IMG/VR virus record: IMGVR_UViG_3300035698_010002
Location: 1-20,210 of that record
DNA: 20,210 nt
Reading direction: 5' to 3' (one strand)
Source: a virus
The notes beneath the pieces are model-generated. The model saw nothing but the letters and a program-made list of their open reading frames with translations. It was not told the origin of the DNA and did not search any database. The stretch's first letter is position 1, and the number at the start of each line of letters is the position of its first letter. The position numbers were made by a program, and so were the translations under genes. Shown one piece after another: positions 6,755 to 12,666 of this stretch.

Positions 6755-8563
6755 ATGCCTAAAAAAAACTACGGATTAATAATCGAACCAGCACCGATAG
6801 AAGATTATGTATTTTTAGGAAGTAATAGTAAAGTAGCGAATAAAATATTAATTCCTGATGGAAATTGGTATGAGTATTTAGTTAGATTTGAAAAACAAAA
6901 AAGATTATTCGATACTTGGAACTGTTTTCCTTATGATACAGAAGTTTTAATGGAAGATTTTACAACTAAAAGAATATCAGAAATAAAAGTTGGAGAATAT
7001 GTAATGACACATATTGGAAGGAAGCAAAGAGTAAACGCAGTAATGAAAAGAGAATATGATGATTATATTTATGAAATAAAAGTGAAAGGCATTTATGATA
7101 CTATTCAATGTACAAATGAACATCCAGTATTAACTGAAAATGGATGGAAAAAAGCTAAAGATTTAAAAACAACTGATAGAGTTTGTATTCCAAAAATAAA
7201 TAAAATAGTAGAAGATAAAACTATTTATGAAGTTGAAAAAAATAAAGATTTTTTATGGTTATTAGGTTTTTATTTAGCGGAAGGAAGTTTAGGAAAAAGA
7301 AAAAATAAAATTGTTAATAAAAATAAAGCAGTTAGAGGAAGTGGTGGTAATAGTGGACAAATAGAATTTTCTGTTTCTATTGAAGAAGTAGATTATATAA
7401 ATAAAGTTATAGAAATTTGTAATAATTTATTTGGAACTAAGTTTACAGTTAATAAACATAAAGATAGTAAGTCAGCGGTTATCAGAGGTTATAATGTTTT
7501 TTTGAGAGATTTGTTAGAAGAACTTGGAAATGTTATATGTGATAAGAAAGAATTAGATAAAAGATTAATGTTTTTAGATCCAAAATTACAATTAGAAATA
7601 GTTAAAGGTTGGCTTGACGGTGATGGTTGTTATCAGAAAGAAAAAGGACGAATAATAGGTGTTAGTACTTCTGAAAAATTAATACAACAAGTGTATAGAA
7701 TATTATTAAGAAATAATATAAAAAGTAATACTAATAAAAGAAAAAAACAAGAAAATAGAAAAGATGTGTTTACTTTAGAATTATATGGTTTAGAAATAAA
7801 TAAAATATTTAATTGGAATTTAAAAAATATTAGAAAGTCTAATTATCAAGAAAGTAGAGCTAAAAAGAATCAAGATAATAAATATTTATATCAAAAAATT
7901 TCTAAAATAACAAAGTCAAAAAATGCTAAACATAAAAAAAGTAATAATAAAATAAAAAATGTATATAATATAGAAGTTAATATAGATAATACTTATATTG
8001 TTAATAATGTAGCAGTTCATAACTGCGTTGCCTTCTCTGCTTGCAATGCTTTAGAAGTTTATTTTAAGTATTTGATAAAGAATAATTTATTGTTATCAAG
8101 TAATATTGAATGGCTAACTAAGAAAGGTTATTTAGTAAATGGAGAGGTTAATTTTTCAGACAGACAAGTAGGTATAAATTCAAACACTAAAGTAGGTGTC
8201 GGTAATACAGGGAGTCGAGTTGCTAATGGTATGTATTATTTTGGATTGATACCAGAACAGATGTTACCGTTTACAGACGATATGCCGGAGAGTGAATATT
8301 ATAATAAGAAGGCAATAACTTTAGAAATGAAAGAACTTGCTCTAGAGTTTAAAGAAAGATTTAATATTCATTTTGAAGTTGTGTATGCTAAGGATTTTGA
8401 AGAAGCTTTGATGTATTCTCCGCCTCAGGTTTATGTAAATGCTTGGATAAAGAAAGATGGTATTTACATTAACACAGTAGACAAATGGAATCATGCAGTT
8501 ATTAAATATAGAAGGACAACAAAACAAATATTAGATCATTACGAACCGTTCTTAAAACTTTAA
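6755..8563 (+). CDS. Papain-like cysteine peptidase precursor interrupted by an intein
   Basis: A 602-residue precursor. Exteins are residues 1-56 and 424-602; splicing would join …LFDTWN to CVAFSACNALE…, giving a 235-residue papain-like (C1-type) peptidase. The joined CVAFSACNALE is the equivalent of papain's CWAFSA active-site helix, with Cys424 (Cys57 after splicing) as nucleophile. His580 in KWNHAVIKY is the general base, and ILDHYEPF corresponds to the motif-III region. The unspliced form lacks an intact active-site helix. In phages such peptidases may act at the tail tip or on cell-surface protein; the position between adhesin and holin-like gene fits a surface or lysis role (inference). 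The reading frame ends prematurely at …FLKL; the family-like continuation is in the -1 frame and runs into the 8629 ORF. Confidence 0.85.
   Translation: MPKKNYGLIIEPAPIEDYVFLGSNSKVANKILIPDGNWYEYLVRFEKQKRLFDTWNCFPYDTEVLMEDFTTKRISEIKVGEYVMTHIGRKQRVNAVMKREYDDYIYEIKVKGIYDTIQCTNEHPVLTENGWKKAKDLKTTDRVCIPKINKIVEDKTIYEVEKNKDFLWLLGFYLAEGSLGKRKNKIVNKNKAVRGSGGNSGQIEFSVSIEEVDYINKVIEICNNLFGTKFTVNKHKDSKSAVIRGYNVFLRDLLEELGNVICDKKELDKRLMFLDPKLQLEIVKGWLDGDGCYQKEKGRIIGVSTSEKLIQQVYRILLRNNIKSNTNKRKKQENRKDVFTLELYGLEINKIFNWNLKNIRKSNYQESRAKKNQDNKYLYQKISKITKSKNAKHKKSNNKIKNVYNIEVNIDNTYIVNNVAVHNCVAFSACNALEVYFKYLIKNNLLLSSNIEWLTKKGYLVNGEVNFSDRQVGINSNTKVGVGNTGSRVANGMYYFGLIPEQMLPFTDDMPESEYYNKKAITLEMKELALEFKERFNIHFEVVYAKDFEEALMYSPPQVYVNAWIKKDGIYINTVDKWNHAVIKYRRTTKQILDHYEPFLKL
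6923..8023 (+). mobile_element. Intein with LAGLIDADG (DOD) homing endonuclease, 367 residues
   Basis: The boundaries are read directly: Cys1 at codon 6923-6925 (N|CFPYDTEVLMEDF, block A), block B TNEHPVL (Thr-x-x-His-Pro), and terminal His-Asn at 8018-8023 followed by Cys+1 (8024). Endonuclease blocks C and E are LLGFYLAEGSLG (~170) and IVKGWLDGDGCY (~285). Block F is NVYNIEVNIDNTYIV and block G is VNNVAVHN|C. All splicing residues needed for a class 1 intein are present (Cys1, block B Thr/His, penultimate His, terminal Asn, Cys+1), so it is predicted to be active. The two acidic LAGLIDADG residues (E in LAEG, D in LDGDG) are present, suggesting a live endonuclease. A+T content is visibly above that of the flanking exteins. 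Confidence 0.97.
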
Positions 8564-8838
8564 GTATTAATTATAATTACTATTCAAGTGGCTATAAGTT
8601 TACAGTCACAGAAGTAATTCGTGATAATATGGATGTAGAAAAATTTTTAAAAGACAATGATTTGCTTTTCGTAAGGAATGAAGCAACAGGAGGCTTTGGT
8701 AGAATTATGCAAGACAAATTAAAAGTAGTTGAAACAAGCGACCGAGGGACGTTACTTTTACTCGATAATGCAGTTAGAACAAATGGTCGAAATCTAACAG
8801 CAGAGGAGTGGGAATTACTTCCTAAAATTTTATTTTAA
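8551..8838 (+). CDS. Probable C-terminal domain of the cysteine peptidase, in the -1 frame; ATG at 8629
   Basis: An ATG at 8629 gives a 69-residue ORF (MDVEKFLKDNDLLFVRN…, ending EEWELLPKILF). The same frame is open upstream without stops across the end of the peptidase gene. There it encodes L-K-T-L-S-I-N-Y-N-Y-Y-S-S-G-Y-K-F-T-V, the kind of tail expected to follow the peptidase's DHYEPFLK. I interpret this ORF as the C-terminal domain of the peptidase, separated by a one-base frameshift in the A-run near 8554-8557, or joined by ribosomal frameshifting. If translated independently from 8629 its function is unknown. RTNGRNLTAEEW suggests a compact helical end. Confidence 0.6.
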   Translation, partial: LKTLSINYNYYSSGYKFTVTEVIRDNMDVEKFLKDNDLLFVRNEATGGFGRIMQDKLKVVETSDRGTLLLLDNAVRTNGRNLTAEEWELLPKILF

Positions 8839-8856
8839 ATATTAACCTAAACGTTT

Positions 8857-9045
8857 ATGAAAATTACTAGAGACATTATTGGTGTGTTAATAGTATTAGG
8901 GGCAATTGCAACTTTATTCTTTGCAGTTAATCAGGCTGGCTCCCAGCTCGTTCAAGCTCTAGCTGGCGTAGTTATCGGCTATTATTTTGGTGCTAAACAA
9001 CTTCCATTAGGACTTGGGAAGTTGGTATCCGACAGAAAAAAATAA
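8857..9045 (+). CDS. Small membrane protein, holin candidate
   Basis: A 62-residue protein with two hydrophobic spans: residues ~7-24 (IIGVLIVLGAIATLFFAV) and ~30-45 (QLVQALAGVVIGYYFGAKQ). A basic C-terminus follows (KLVSDRKK). GYYFGAK after the second span is frequent in small phage membrane proteins. Two spans, small size, basic tail and last position in the late operon fit a class II-type holin, but other small phage membrane proteins look the same. It follows the peptidase unit by 18 nt and is followed by the terminator. Confidence 0.55.
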   Translation: MKITRDIIGVLIVLGAIATLFFAVNQAGSQLVQALAGVVIGYYFGAKQLPLGLGKLVSDRKK

Positions 9046-9082
9046 AAAGAAGTTAGCCAAATATATGCGTAACATTCTTTTT

Positions 9083-9107
9083 AACCCGTCATTCTGGCGG
9101 GTTTTTT
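9083..9107 (+). terminator. Rho-independent terminator of the late operon
   Basis: AACCCG (9083-9088) pairs with CGGGTT (9098-9103). The stem extends inward by a T·G and a C-G pair to a 5-nt loop, and a T run at 9102-9107 follows. It is placed right after the last late gene, before a promoter-containing gap. Confidence 0.9.
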
Positions 9108-9250
9108 AGTGGTGGATAACTATGCATAATTACGTTTATTTTGATTTAATTTAAAAAATTGGAGAATAAAAAAGTGCATAACTTTTTGATATAGCTAAAA
9201 AAGTGCTAACATTAGATAAAAAAACAAGGTGTATTTTTAGGTTAAAGCAC
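9108..9250 (+). promoter_or_regulatory. Intergenic control region with operator-like dyad
   Basis: The ~210-base gene-free stretch between late terminator and early gene holds no ORF worth calling. At 9169-9187 is a perfect dyad of AAAAAGT and ACTTTTT around a 5-bp GCATA spacer. AAGTGC recurs as AAGTGCATAAC (9172-9182) and AAGTGCTAAC (9201-9210), and inverted as GTTAAAGCACTT (9241-9252), the last overlapping the -35 box. This looks like a repressor-binding region for the early promoter; the binding protein is unknown. Confidence 0.4.
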
Positions 9251-9279
9251 TTGACTTATTTTTAATCTGGGTGTATAAT
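9251..9279 (+). promoter_or_regulatory. Early sigma70 promoter
   Basis: TTGACT (9251-9256), a 17-bp spacer and TATAAT (9274-9279). Predicted start near 9286, with a 33-nt A/T-rich leader to the ATG at 9319. It probably drives the run of small genes from 9319 onward. Confidence 0.82.
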
Positions 9280-9318
9280 TAAATTATAAGAGATTAAGTA
9301 ACAATTAATAAAAAATGT

Positions 9319-9720
9319 ATGAGCAAAAGAAAATATGCAAAAATAGAAATGTATCAAGGATTAAAAAATTCATTAGAAGTTTTGAAAAGATTAAAGAAAA
9401 AAGAAGAAATAGCAAATTATGAAATCTACGTAGGATGTTTTACTAATTGTAGAGAAGTTGGATTAACATTTTTCCCAGCTTCAAAAAAAAATAACAAAGG
9501 AAAAAATATCAATTTAATAAATTCTAAAACATTTTGTATCTATGAACATAGAAATTCAGACTCAATAATTATAAATGGTAAAGCTGGGTATATAGATATG
9601 AATGGAGAGCTTCCATACGCAGGAGATAGCAAAAATTGTTATTTAGGAAGTGTCGGGTGTAACAAATTTGATGAAGCAACTGATATTTTAGTAAAAGAAA
9701 TATTAAAAATTAAAAAATAA
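9319..9720 (+). CDS. Hypothetical early protein
   Basis: A 133-residue protein, first gene after the early promoter. The N-terminal ~35 residues are a basic helix (EVLKRLKKKEEIANYEIY), followed by a mixed alpha/beta part with cysteines (GCFTNCREVG, TFCIYEHRN) and a glycine-rich C-terminal part (CYLGSVGCNKFDEATDIL). I do not recognise the family. First position behind a strong promoter suggests an early host-takeover or regulatory product, but nothing in the sequence shows this. Confidence 0.65.
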   Translation: MSKRKYAKIEMYQGLKNSLEVLKRLKKKEEIANYEIYVGCFTNCREVGLTFFPASKKNNKGKNINLINSKTFCIYEHRNSDSIIINGKAGYIDMNGELPYAGDSKNCYLGSVGCNKFDEATDILVKEILKIKK

Positions 9721-9721
9721 T

Positions 9722-9817
9722 ATGAAAACAATAGAAATCAAAACAAAAAACAAAAAGGAAAGAGCAGAATGGATAAGATGGTGCGAGGTAAAAGGATATA
9801 CATATATAATAAATTAA
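9722..9817 (+). CDS. Very small hypothetical protein
   Basis: A 31-residue ORF starting one base after the previous stop with the local …aataATG context. It is basic with an aromatic C-terminal half (AEWIRWCEVKGYTYI). No family recognised. It is supported only by tight spacing and start context. Confidence 0.4.
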   Translation: MKTIEIKTKNKKERAEWIRWCEVKGYTYIIN

Positions 9818-9827
9818 TAAAGAACGT

Positions 9828-10121
9828 ATGCAGATCAATCACATAACAAAACTAGCTTACCAAGGAAAAAATCAAATGGAGCTTTCAGTAGCTAAAGAAG
9901 AATTAGGTTATAAATCAAATGAGTGGCTTACTTTTCTACAAGCTAGAGAAGTAAAAAGAAAAATAAAAAAAGGTTCAAAGGGTTTGCCAATATTTAAAGG
10001 ATTTAATAAAATTTCTGAAAAAGATAAAGACGGAAAGATAAAAGAAGTATCGGTGCCATTAGGCTCAGCGACCGTATTCAACTTAGATCAAACAGAATTA
10101 TTTAAAGAAATTAAAAAATAA
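9828..10121 (+). CDS. ArdC N-terminal-like (ssDNA-binding domain) protein
   Basis: A 97-residue protein resembling the N-terminal domain of ArdC-type antirestriction proteins. It has the EWLTFLQAREVKRKIKKGSKGLPIFKGF pattern (here residues ~32-59; WxTFxQA…G.KVxKGxKG in the family) and a final ATVFNLDQTEL, the common closing phrase of that domain. ArdC proper has a C-terminal metallopeptidase-like domain that is missing here. The stand-alone domain may bind single-stranded DNA, either as an anti-restriction aid during entry or in replication (inference). The start is at ATG 9828, upstream …aagaacgt, with no Shine-Dalgarno. Confidence 0.65.
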   Translation: MQINHITKLAYQGKNQMELSVAKEELGYKSNEWLTFLQAREVKRKIKKGSKGLPIFKGFNKISEKDKDGKIKEVSVPLGSATVFNLDQTELFKEIKK

Positions 10122-10125
10122 AAGT

Positions 10126-10428
10126 ATGAAATTTAACAAGACATCAAACTTAAAAAGAACAGAAGGAACATCGTTTAGTGGCATAGTATTAAGAATGGAC
10201 TTACAACAGTTAATAGACGTGTTTGGATCTCCATCTATAATAGGAAGCGGAGACGGCAAAACTCAGTTGACTTGGATTTTTATAAAAGCACACAAAGTAG
10301 TTACAATATACGATTATAAAGAAGAGAAGAATATTAACAATATAGTAAATTGGCATGTTGGATGTAAGGACGATTTAGATGTCATAGAATTTCTAAAAGA
10401 AAAAGACATAGAAGTTTACGTAAAATAA
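10126..10428 (+). CDS. Conserved phage hypothetical protein
   Basis: A 100-residue protein of a pattern I associate with small phage early proteins: LQQLIDVFGSPSIIGSGDGKTQLTWIF, then VVTIYDYKEEK and VNWHVGCKDDLDVIEFL. The conserved FGxP…GDxKT…W…TIYDYK…WHxG layout is visible from residue 27 onward. No biochemical role is known to me. It follows the ArdC-like gene by 4 nt and has an aaaagtATG start. Confidence 0.7.
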   Translation: MKFNKTSNLKRTEGTSFSGIVLRMDLQQLIDVFGSPSIIGSGDGKTQLTWIFIKAHKVVTIYDYKEEKNINNIVNWHVGCKDDLDVIEFLKEKDIEVYVK

Positions 10429-10429
10429 T

Positions 10430-10594
10430 ATGACAAAAGAAAAATTTAACCTATACAAAAGAATACAAGAGTCAGGACTTACAAATATGTTTGATGCAAG
10501 GACTGTAATAGATCTTTCAACTAATAGATTAACTAAAGAAGATTGTTTAGATATAATGAAAAATTATTCTAAATATGAAAAAGAATATATATAA
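10430..10594 (+). CDS. Small hypothetical protein
   Basis: A 54-residue ORF one base downstream of the preceding stop. The sequence reads like a genuine small helical protein (NLYKRIQESGLTNMFDA, then DLSTNRLTKEDCLDIMKNY). No family recognised. Tight spacing in the operon and the local start context support it. Confidence 0.55.
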   Translation: MTKEKFNLYKRIQESGLTNMFDARTVIDLSTNRLTKEDCLDIMKNYSKYEKEYI

Positions 10595-10595
10595 T

Positions 10596-10730
10596 ATGAA
10601 AGATAAATATTGTAAAAAATGTGAAACAGTTGGTCAATTAGTTAAGGAGCAACAAGAAGGAATTTGGTGGATTAGATGTTTAGCTTGTAAGTATAAAGAA
10701 CGTTTAAAACATTATTTCAATAAATCTTAG
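10596..10730 (+). CDS. Small zinc-ribbon protein
   Basis: A 44-residue ORF with two CxxC knuckles: Cys6/Cys9 (YCKKCE) and Cys28/Cys31 (RCLACKYK). This is a plausible four-cysteine zinc ribbon with a basic C-terminus. Function unknown; nucleic-acid or protein binding is the usual use of such folds. It starts one base after the previous stop. Confidence 0.55.
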   Translation: MKDKYCKKCETVGQLVKEQQEGIWWIRCLACKYKERLKHYFNKS

Positions 10731-10767
10731 ATACAAGGAAAATTTATTGAATTATTGATAGGCTAAA

Positions 10768-10815
10768 TTCTTTCTAAGTTACGGGTCACGCCATGCAACC
10801 ACAACTTGGAAAGAA
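10768..10815 (+). ncRNA. Structured intergenic RNA, 13-bp hairpin
   Basis: TTCTTTCTAAGTT (10768-10780) pairs along its whole length with AACTTGGAAAGAA (10803-10815), one pair being U·G. The 22-nt loop (10781-10802) is relatively GC-rich and can form a small inner GGT/ACC pairing. It occupies the 109-base gap 10731-10839 and ends 24 nt before the next ATG. No T-tract, so it is not a terminator. It could be a cis element or a small RNA. Confidence 0.6.
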
Positions 10816-10839
10816 CAATAGATTATTAATAAAAAAAGT

Positions 10840-11058
10840 ATGATAAAAACAACAAAGCAGCAAGACTACCATAAAAGCAAATGTGCTTATTGCAACGGAA
10901 CTGGTATAGATACTTTCAATAAGAAAGAACCCTGTCCTAATTGCTCTAAAGAACCTGCTTTAAGTAAAGAAGAAATAGATGAATTATTACAAGACGAAAT
11001 TAATTTAGAATTCCAACAAGATTGTATAGATCAAGAGATAAGAATATTTGGAGAATAA
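10840..11058 (+). CDS. DnaJ-type zinc-knuckle small protein
   Basis: A 72-residue protein with CAYCNGTGID (Cys15/Cys18, the CxxCxGxG knuckle of DnaJ zinc fingers) and CPNC (Cys32/Cys35), followed by a strongly acidic helix (SKEEIDELLQDEINLEF). It likely binds one zinc ion. It lies just after the 10768 hairpin. Its target is unknown; the acidic tail argues against plain DNA binding. Confidence 0.62.
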   Translation: MIKTTKQQDYHKSKCAYCNGTGIDTFNKKEPCPNCSKEPALSKEEIDELLQDEINLEFQQDCIDQEIRIFGE

Positions 11059-11066
11059 TTAATAAT

Positions 11067-11360
11067 ATGATGTTAGGAATAGCAAAATTATATATAGAAA
11101 TGACTTGCAGAAAATATAATATTATTTTAAAGCCTGAAGTATTTATTAGTGGAAGATTAAAAAAGAAATATTACAGATATGAACAAAAGGAAAATAAATT
11201 AATACTATCTAAAATGCTTTTAGAGAAAGATAGTGAATTTATAAAGAAGATATTAAACGAAGCACTTGTTAATATGGTTAACAGAATAGATAATCATTCA
11301 GGTAATAAATTAGCAAGACAATTAAACATAAAAATTAACATAGGAAAAAAATGGAGATAA
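11067..11360 (+). CDS. SprT-like fold protein lacking the HExxH motif (tentative)
   Basis: A 98-residue protein; ATG 11067 (…attaataatATG) is preferred over a longer frame from 11022, which would overlap the previous gene. The order of elements recalls SprT-like domains: EVFISGRLKKKYYRYE, then KLILSKMLLEK (the 'I-LS-LL' strand-helix), then a helix where HExxH is expected. Here that helix reads NEALVNMVN, so the zinc-ligand histidines are missing. If the relation is real it would be a catalytically dead version. I hold this loosely; otherwise it is a basic protein of unknown function. Confidence 0.5.
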   Translation: MMLGIAKLYIEMTCRKYNIILKPEVFISGRLKKKYYRYEQKENKLILSKMLLEKDSEFIKKILNEALVNMVNRIDNHSGNKLARQLNIKINIGKKWR

Positions 11361-11587
11361 AAAATAAAATAAGATTTATAGAAGGCGTGCAAAGTTTAGA
11401 GCAAGGTGATCTAGGAAATAGGGCTAGAAAATTAGGTTTTGAAAGCGTCAAGAAAATTATATTAAGAAGGATGAACCAGCCAGAAGATTTTTTAAATCAA
11501 TTTCACAGCTACTATATAAAATTTTTACTTGATGATGCTGGATATAAAAGTGATAAACTAGCTAAGAAATTAGGTGTACAGTTATGA
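11351..11587 (+). CDS. Hypothetical protein
   Basis: A 78-residue protein overlapping the previous gene by 10 bases, indicating translational coupling. It is mainly helical (ARKLGFESVKKIILRRM, DEDFLNQFHSYY-like region, then SDKLAKKLGV). No family recognised. Its stop TGA overlaps the next start as ATGA. Confidence 0.6.
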   Translation: MEIKNKIRFIEGVQSLEQGDLGNRARKLGFESVKKIILRRMNQPEDFLNQFHSYYIKFLLDDAGYKSDKLAKKLGVQL

Positions 11588-11712
11588 AGTGTCATCAATG
11601 TGAAAAAGAATATCCTAAAGAAGAAATGAGTAAACCAGAAGGATTAGATATAATGATATGTGCTGGTTGTTTAGAAGGATTACTGTTAGGATTTTTAAAA
11701 TTAAAAGAATAG
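11584..11712 (+). CDS. Small zinc-ribbon protein
   Basis: A 42-residue ORF coupled to the preceding gene by an ATGA overlap. It has CHQC (Cys3/Cys6) and CAGC (Cys26/Cys29), a compact zinc ribbon, then a hydrophobic leucine-rich tail (LEGLLLGFLKLKE). Function unknown. Confidence 0.55.
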   Translation: MKCHQCEKEYPKEEMSKPEGLDIMICAGCLEGLLLGFLKLKE

Positions 11713-11784
11713 CCTGAACTTATCGTTTGGCATCTGAAGCGACAGCGATGTGAATACATTAAGAAAGACAACGACAGTTCGGGC
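11712..11784 (+). ncRNA. Structured intergenic RNA with a closed 9-bp stem
   Basis: GCCTGAACT (11712-11720) pairs with AGTTCGGGC (11776-11784, one U·G), closing a 55-nt interior. Inside, TCGTT (11723-11727) pairs with AACGA (11770-11774), and CATC (11731-11734) pairs with GATG (11747-11750). ATGT/ACAT (11748-11759) is an alternative small hairpin. The nested design resembles a folded small RNA or riboswitch-like leader. It fills most of the 124-base gap before the 3D-domain gene. No known riboswitch core was recognised. Confidence 0.55.
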
Positions 11785-11836
11785 ATAAAAAACAAGGTGG
11801 ATTAACATAACAAAAATAAAAATTAAAACAAAAAGT

Positions 11837-12385
11837 ATGAAAAAAGTAATCAATTGGCTTATTGAGAAGCTAGCCAAAAATAATAAGCTTCCATTAACAA
11901 ACAGAGAATGGAGAACTCACAAAGCTTATATTCTCTTAATGTTAATTCTATTTGTATGGTTCACTCCAATTTCAAAAGGAGTAGACTATATAAAATATGT
12001 AGGTCAGCTTGAAACTAAAGTAGCACAAATTGAAATGATACAAAAAGTTCAAGCACAAGAATTAACAATTGACGATCTAGAAGTTTACGAAGTAAGTGAT
12101 GAATTTCAAGCAGTAGTAACAGCCTATTCATCTTGGGAAACATGCCCTAGTGGAATATGTACAATGGCTAATACAGAACGGGCTTATATTGGTGCAATAG
12201 CTTGTCCAAGGGCAATTCCATTTGGAACAGAGGTTACTATTGACGGTATACATTATACTTGTGGAGATAGAACAGCCAAAAGATTTGATGGAAGATTTGA
12301 TATCTTTATGGGTTTTGGAAAAGGTGCATGGCTAGAAGCCAAAAAATTCGGCAAGAAAGTAAAGCAAGTTAGAATATTAAAATAA
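11837..12385 (+). CDS. Membrane-anchored 3D-domain protein (putative peptidoglycan lytic enzyme)
   Basis: A 182-residue protein. Residues 1-30 are cytoplasmic and basic, ~30-45 form a membrane anchor (AYILLMLILFVWF), and 50-90 form a coiled stalk. The C-terminal 3D domain covers ~92-180: VVTAYSSW, IGAIACPRAIPFGTEVTI, GDRTAKRFDGRFDIFMG and a closing KKVKQVRIL. The Asp residues that name the domain are at 144 (GDR), 151 (FDG) and 155 (RFDIF). Three cysteines nearby (103, 108, 123; also 142) could form disulfides if exported. 3D domains occur in RpfB/YabE-type and MltA-related murein hydrolases, so a cell-wall-active role in lysis or superinfection control is likely. It sits in the early rather than the late cluster, which is unusual for an endolysin. 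Confidence 0.75.
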   Translation: MKKVINWLIEKLAKNNKLPLTNREWRTHKAYILLMLILFVWFTPISKGVDYIKYVGQLETKVAQIEMIQKVQAQELTIDDLEVYEVSDEFQAVVTAYSSWETCPSGICTMANTERAYIGAIACPRAIPFGTEVTIDGIHYTCGDRTAKRFDGRFDIFMGFGKGAWLEAKKFGKKVKQVRILK

Positions 12386-12394
12386 TTAAAAGGC

Positions 12395-12468
12395 AGCGGA
12401 GGAGAGCAGTCTGGTAGCTCATCTGGCTCATAACCAGGAGGTCGGAGATTCAAATCCTCTCTCCGCAA
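12395..12468 (+). tRNA. tRNA-Met(CAT), initiator-type
   Basis: A 74-nt cloverleaf: acceptor AGCGGAG/CTCCGCA, D-arm GAGC-AGTCTGGTA-GCTC, anticodon arm TCTGG-CTCATAA-CCAGG with anticodon CAT at 12429-12431, and T-arm GGAGA-TTCAAAT-CCTCT. Initiator hallmarks are present: no Watson-Crick pair at 1-72 (A1·A72) and the A11-U24 purine-pyrimidine pair. The D-loop is identical to that of bacterial tRNA-fMet as I recall it. Deviations: only two of the three usual anticodon-stem G-C pairs (position 29-41 is U-A), an A53·C61 mismatch in the T-stem, and no encoded CCA (the 3' end reads A73-C-A). Confidence 0.93.
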
Positions 12469-12482
12469 CAAATAAAAAAAAT

Positions 12483-12617
12483 ATGAAAATAGCTTTTGAT
12501 GTAGACGATACATTAATAATACCAAGCGTAGCTGGGTATGCTAAAGATATTCCAAACTACGAAACGATAGCGATATTTAGATGGTTCAAAGCACAAGGAC
12601 ATCACATGTTTGCATAA
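12483..12617 (+). pseudogene. Truncated 5' copy of the HAD-like phosphatase gene
   Basis: A 44-residue remnant (FDVDDTLIIPS…PNYETIAIFRWFKAQG, then HHMFA and stop). It parallels the first part of the intact HAD protein downstream at 13028-13402 (FDVDDCLIVPN…PNYETIAILKWFQKQG). Similarity ends exactly where the HNH cassette begins. The two copies differ at many codons, so this is not a recent tandem duplication. It looks like the left half of a resident gene cut off by insertion of the HNH gene together with a homologous HAD gene. Confidence 0.75.
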
Positions 12618-12638
12618 TAACACCATATTTGTTATAAT
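12610..12638 (+). promoter_or_regulatory. Promoter of the HNH gene at the HAD locus
   Basis: TTGCAT (12610-12615), a 17-bp spacer and TATAAT (12633-12638), preceded by TG at 12630-12631 (extended -10). The -35 box overlaps the end of the truncated HAD ORF, so the promoter begins right at the insertion junction. Confidence 0.65.
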
Positions 12639-12666
12639 GGAGTGGTAAGTAATTAATATAATAAAT

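Noticed and set aside
9112-9119. GTGGATAA resembles a DnaA box on the reverse strand.
   Set aside because: Single copy, without neighbouring boxes or an A/T unwinding element arranged like an origin; the iteron cluster at 17283-17525 is the better origin candidate.
11022-11066. Longer N-terminus for the gene at 11067.
   Set aside because: It would overlap the preceding gene by 37 bases and lacks the usual A/T start context that ATG 11067 has.
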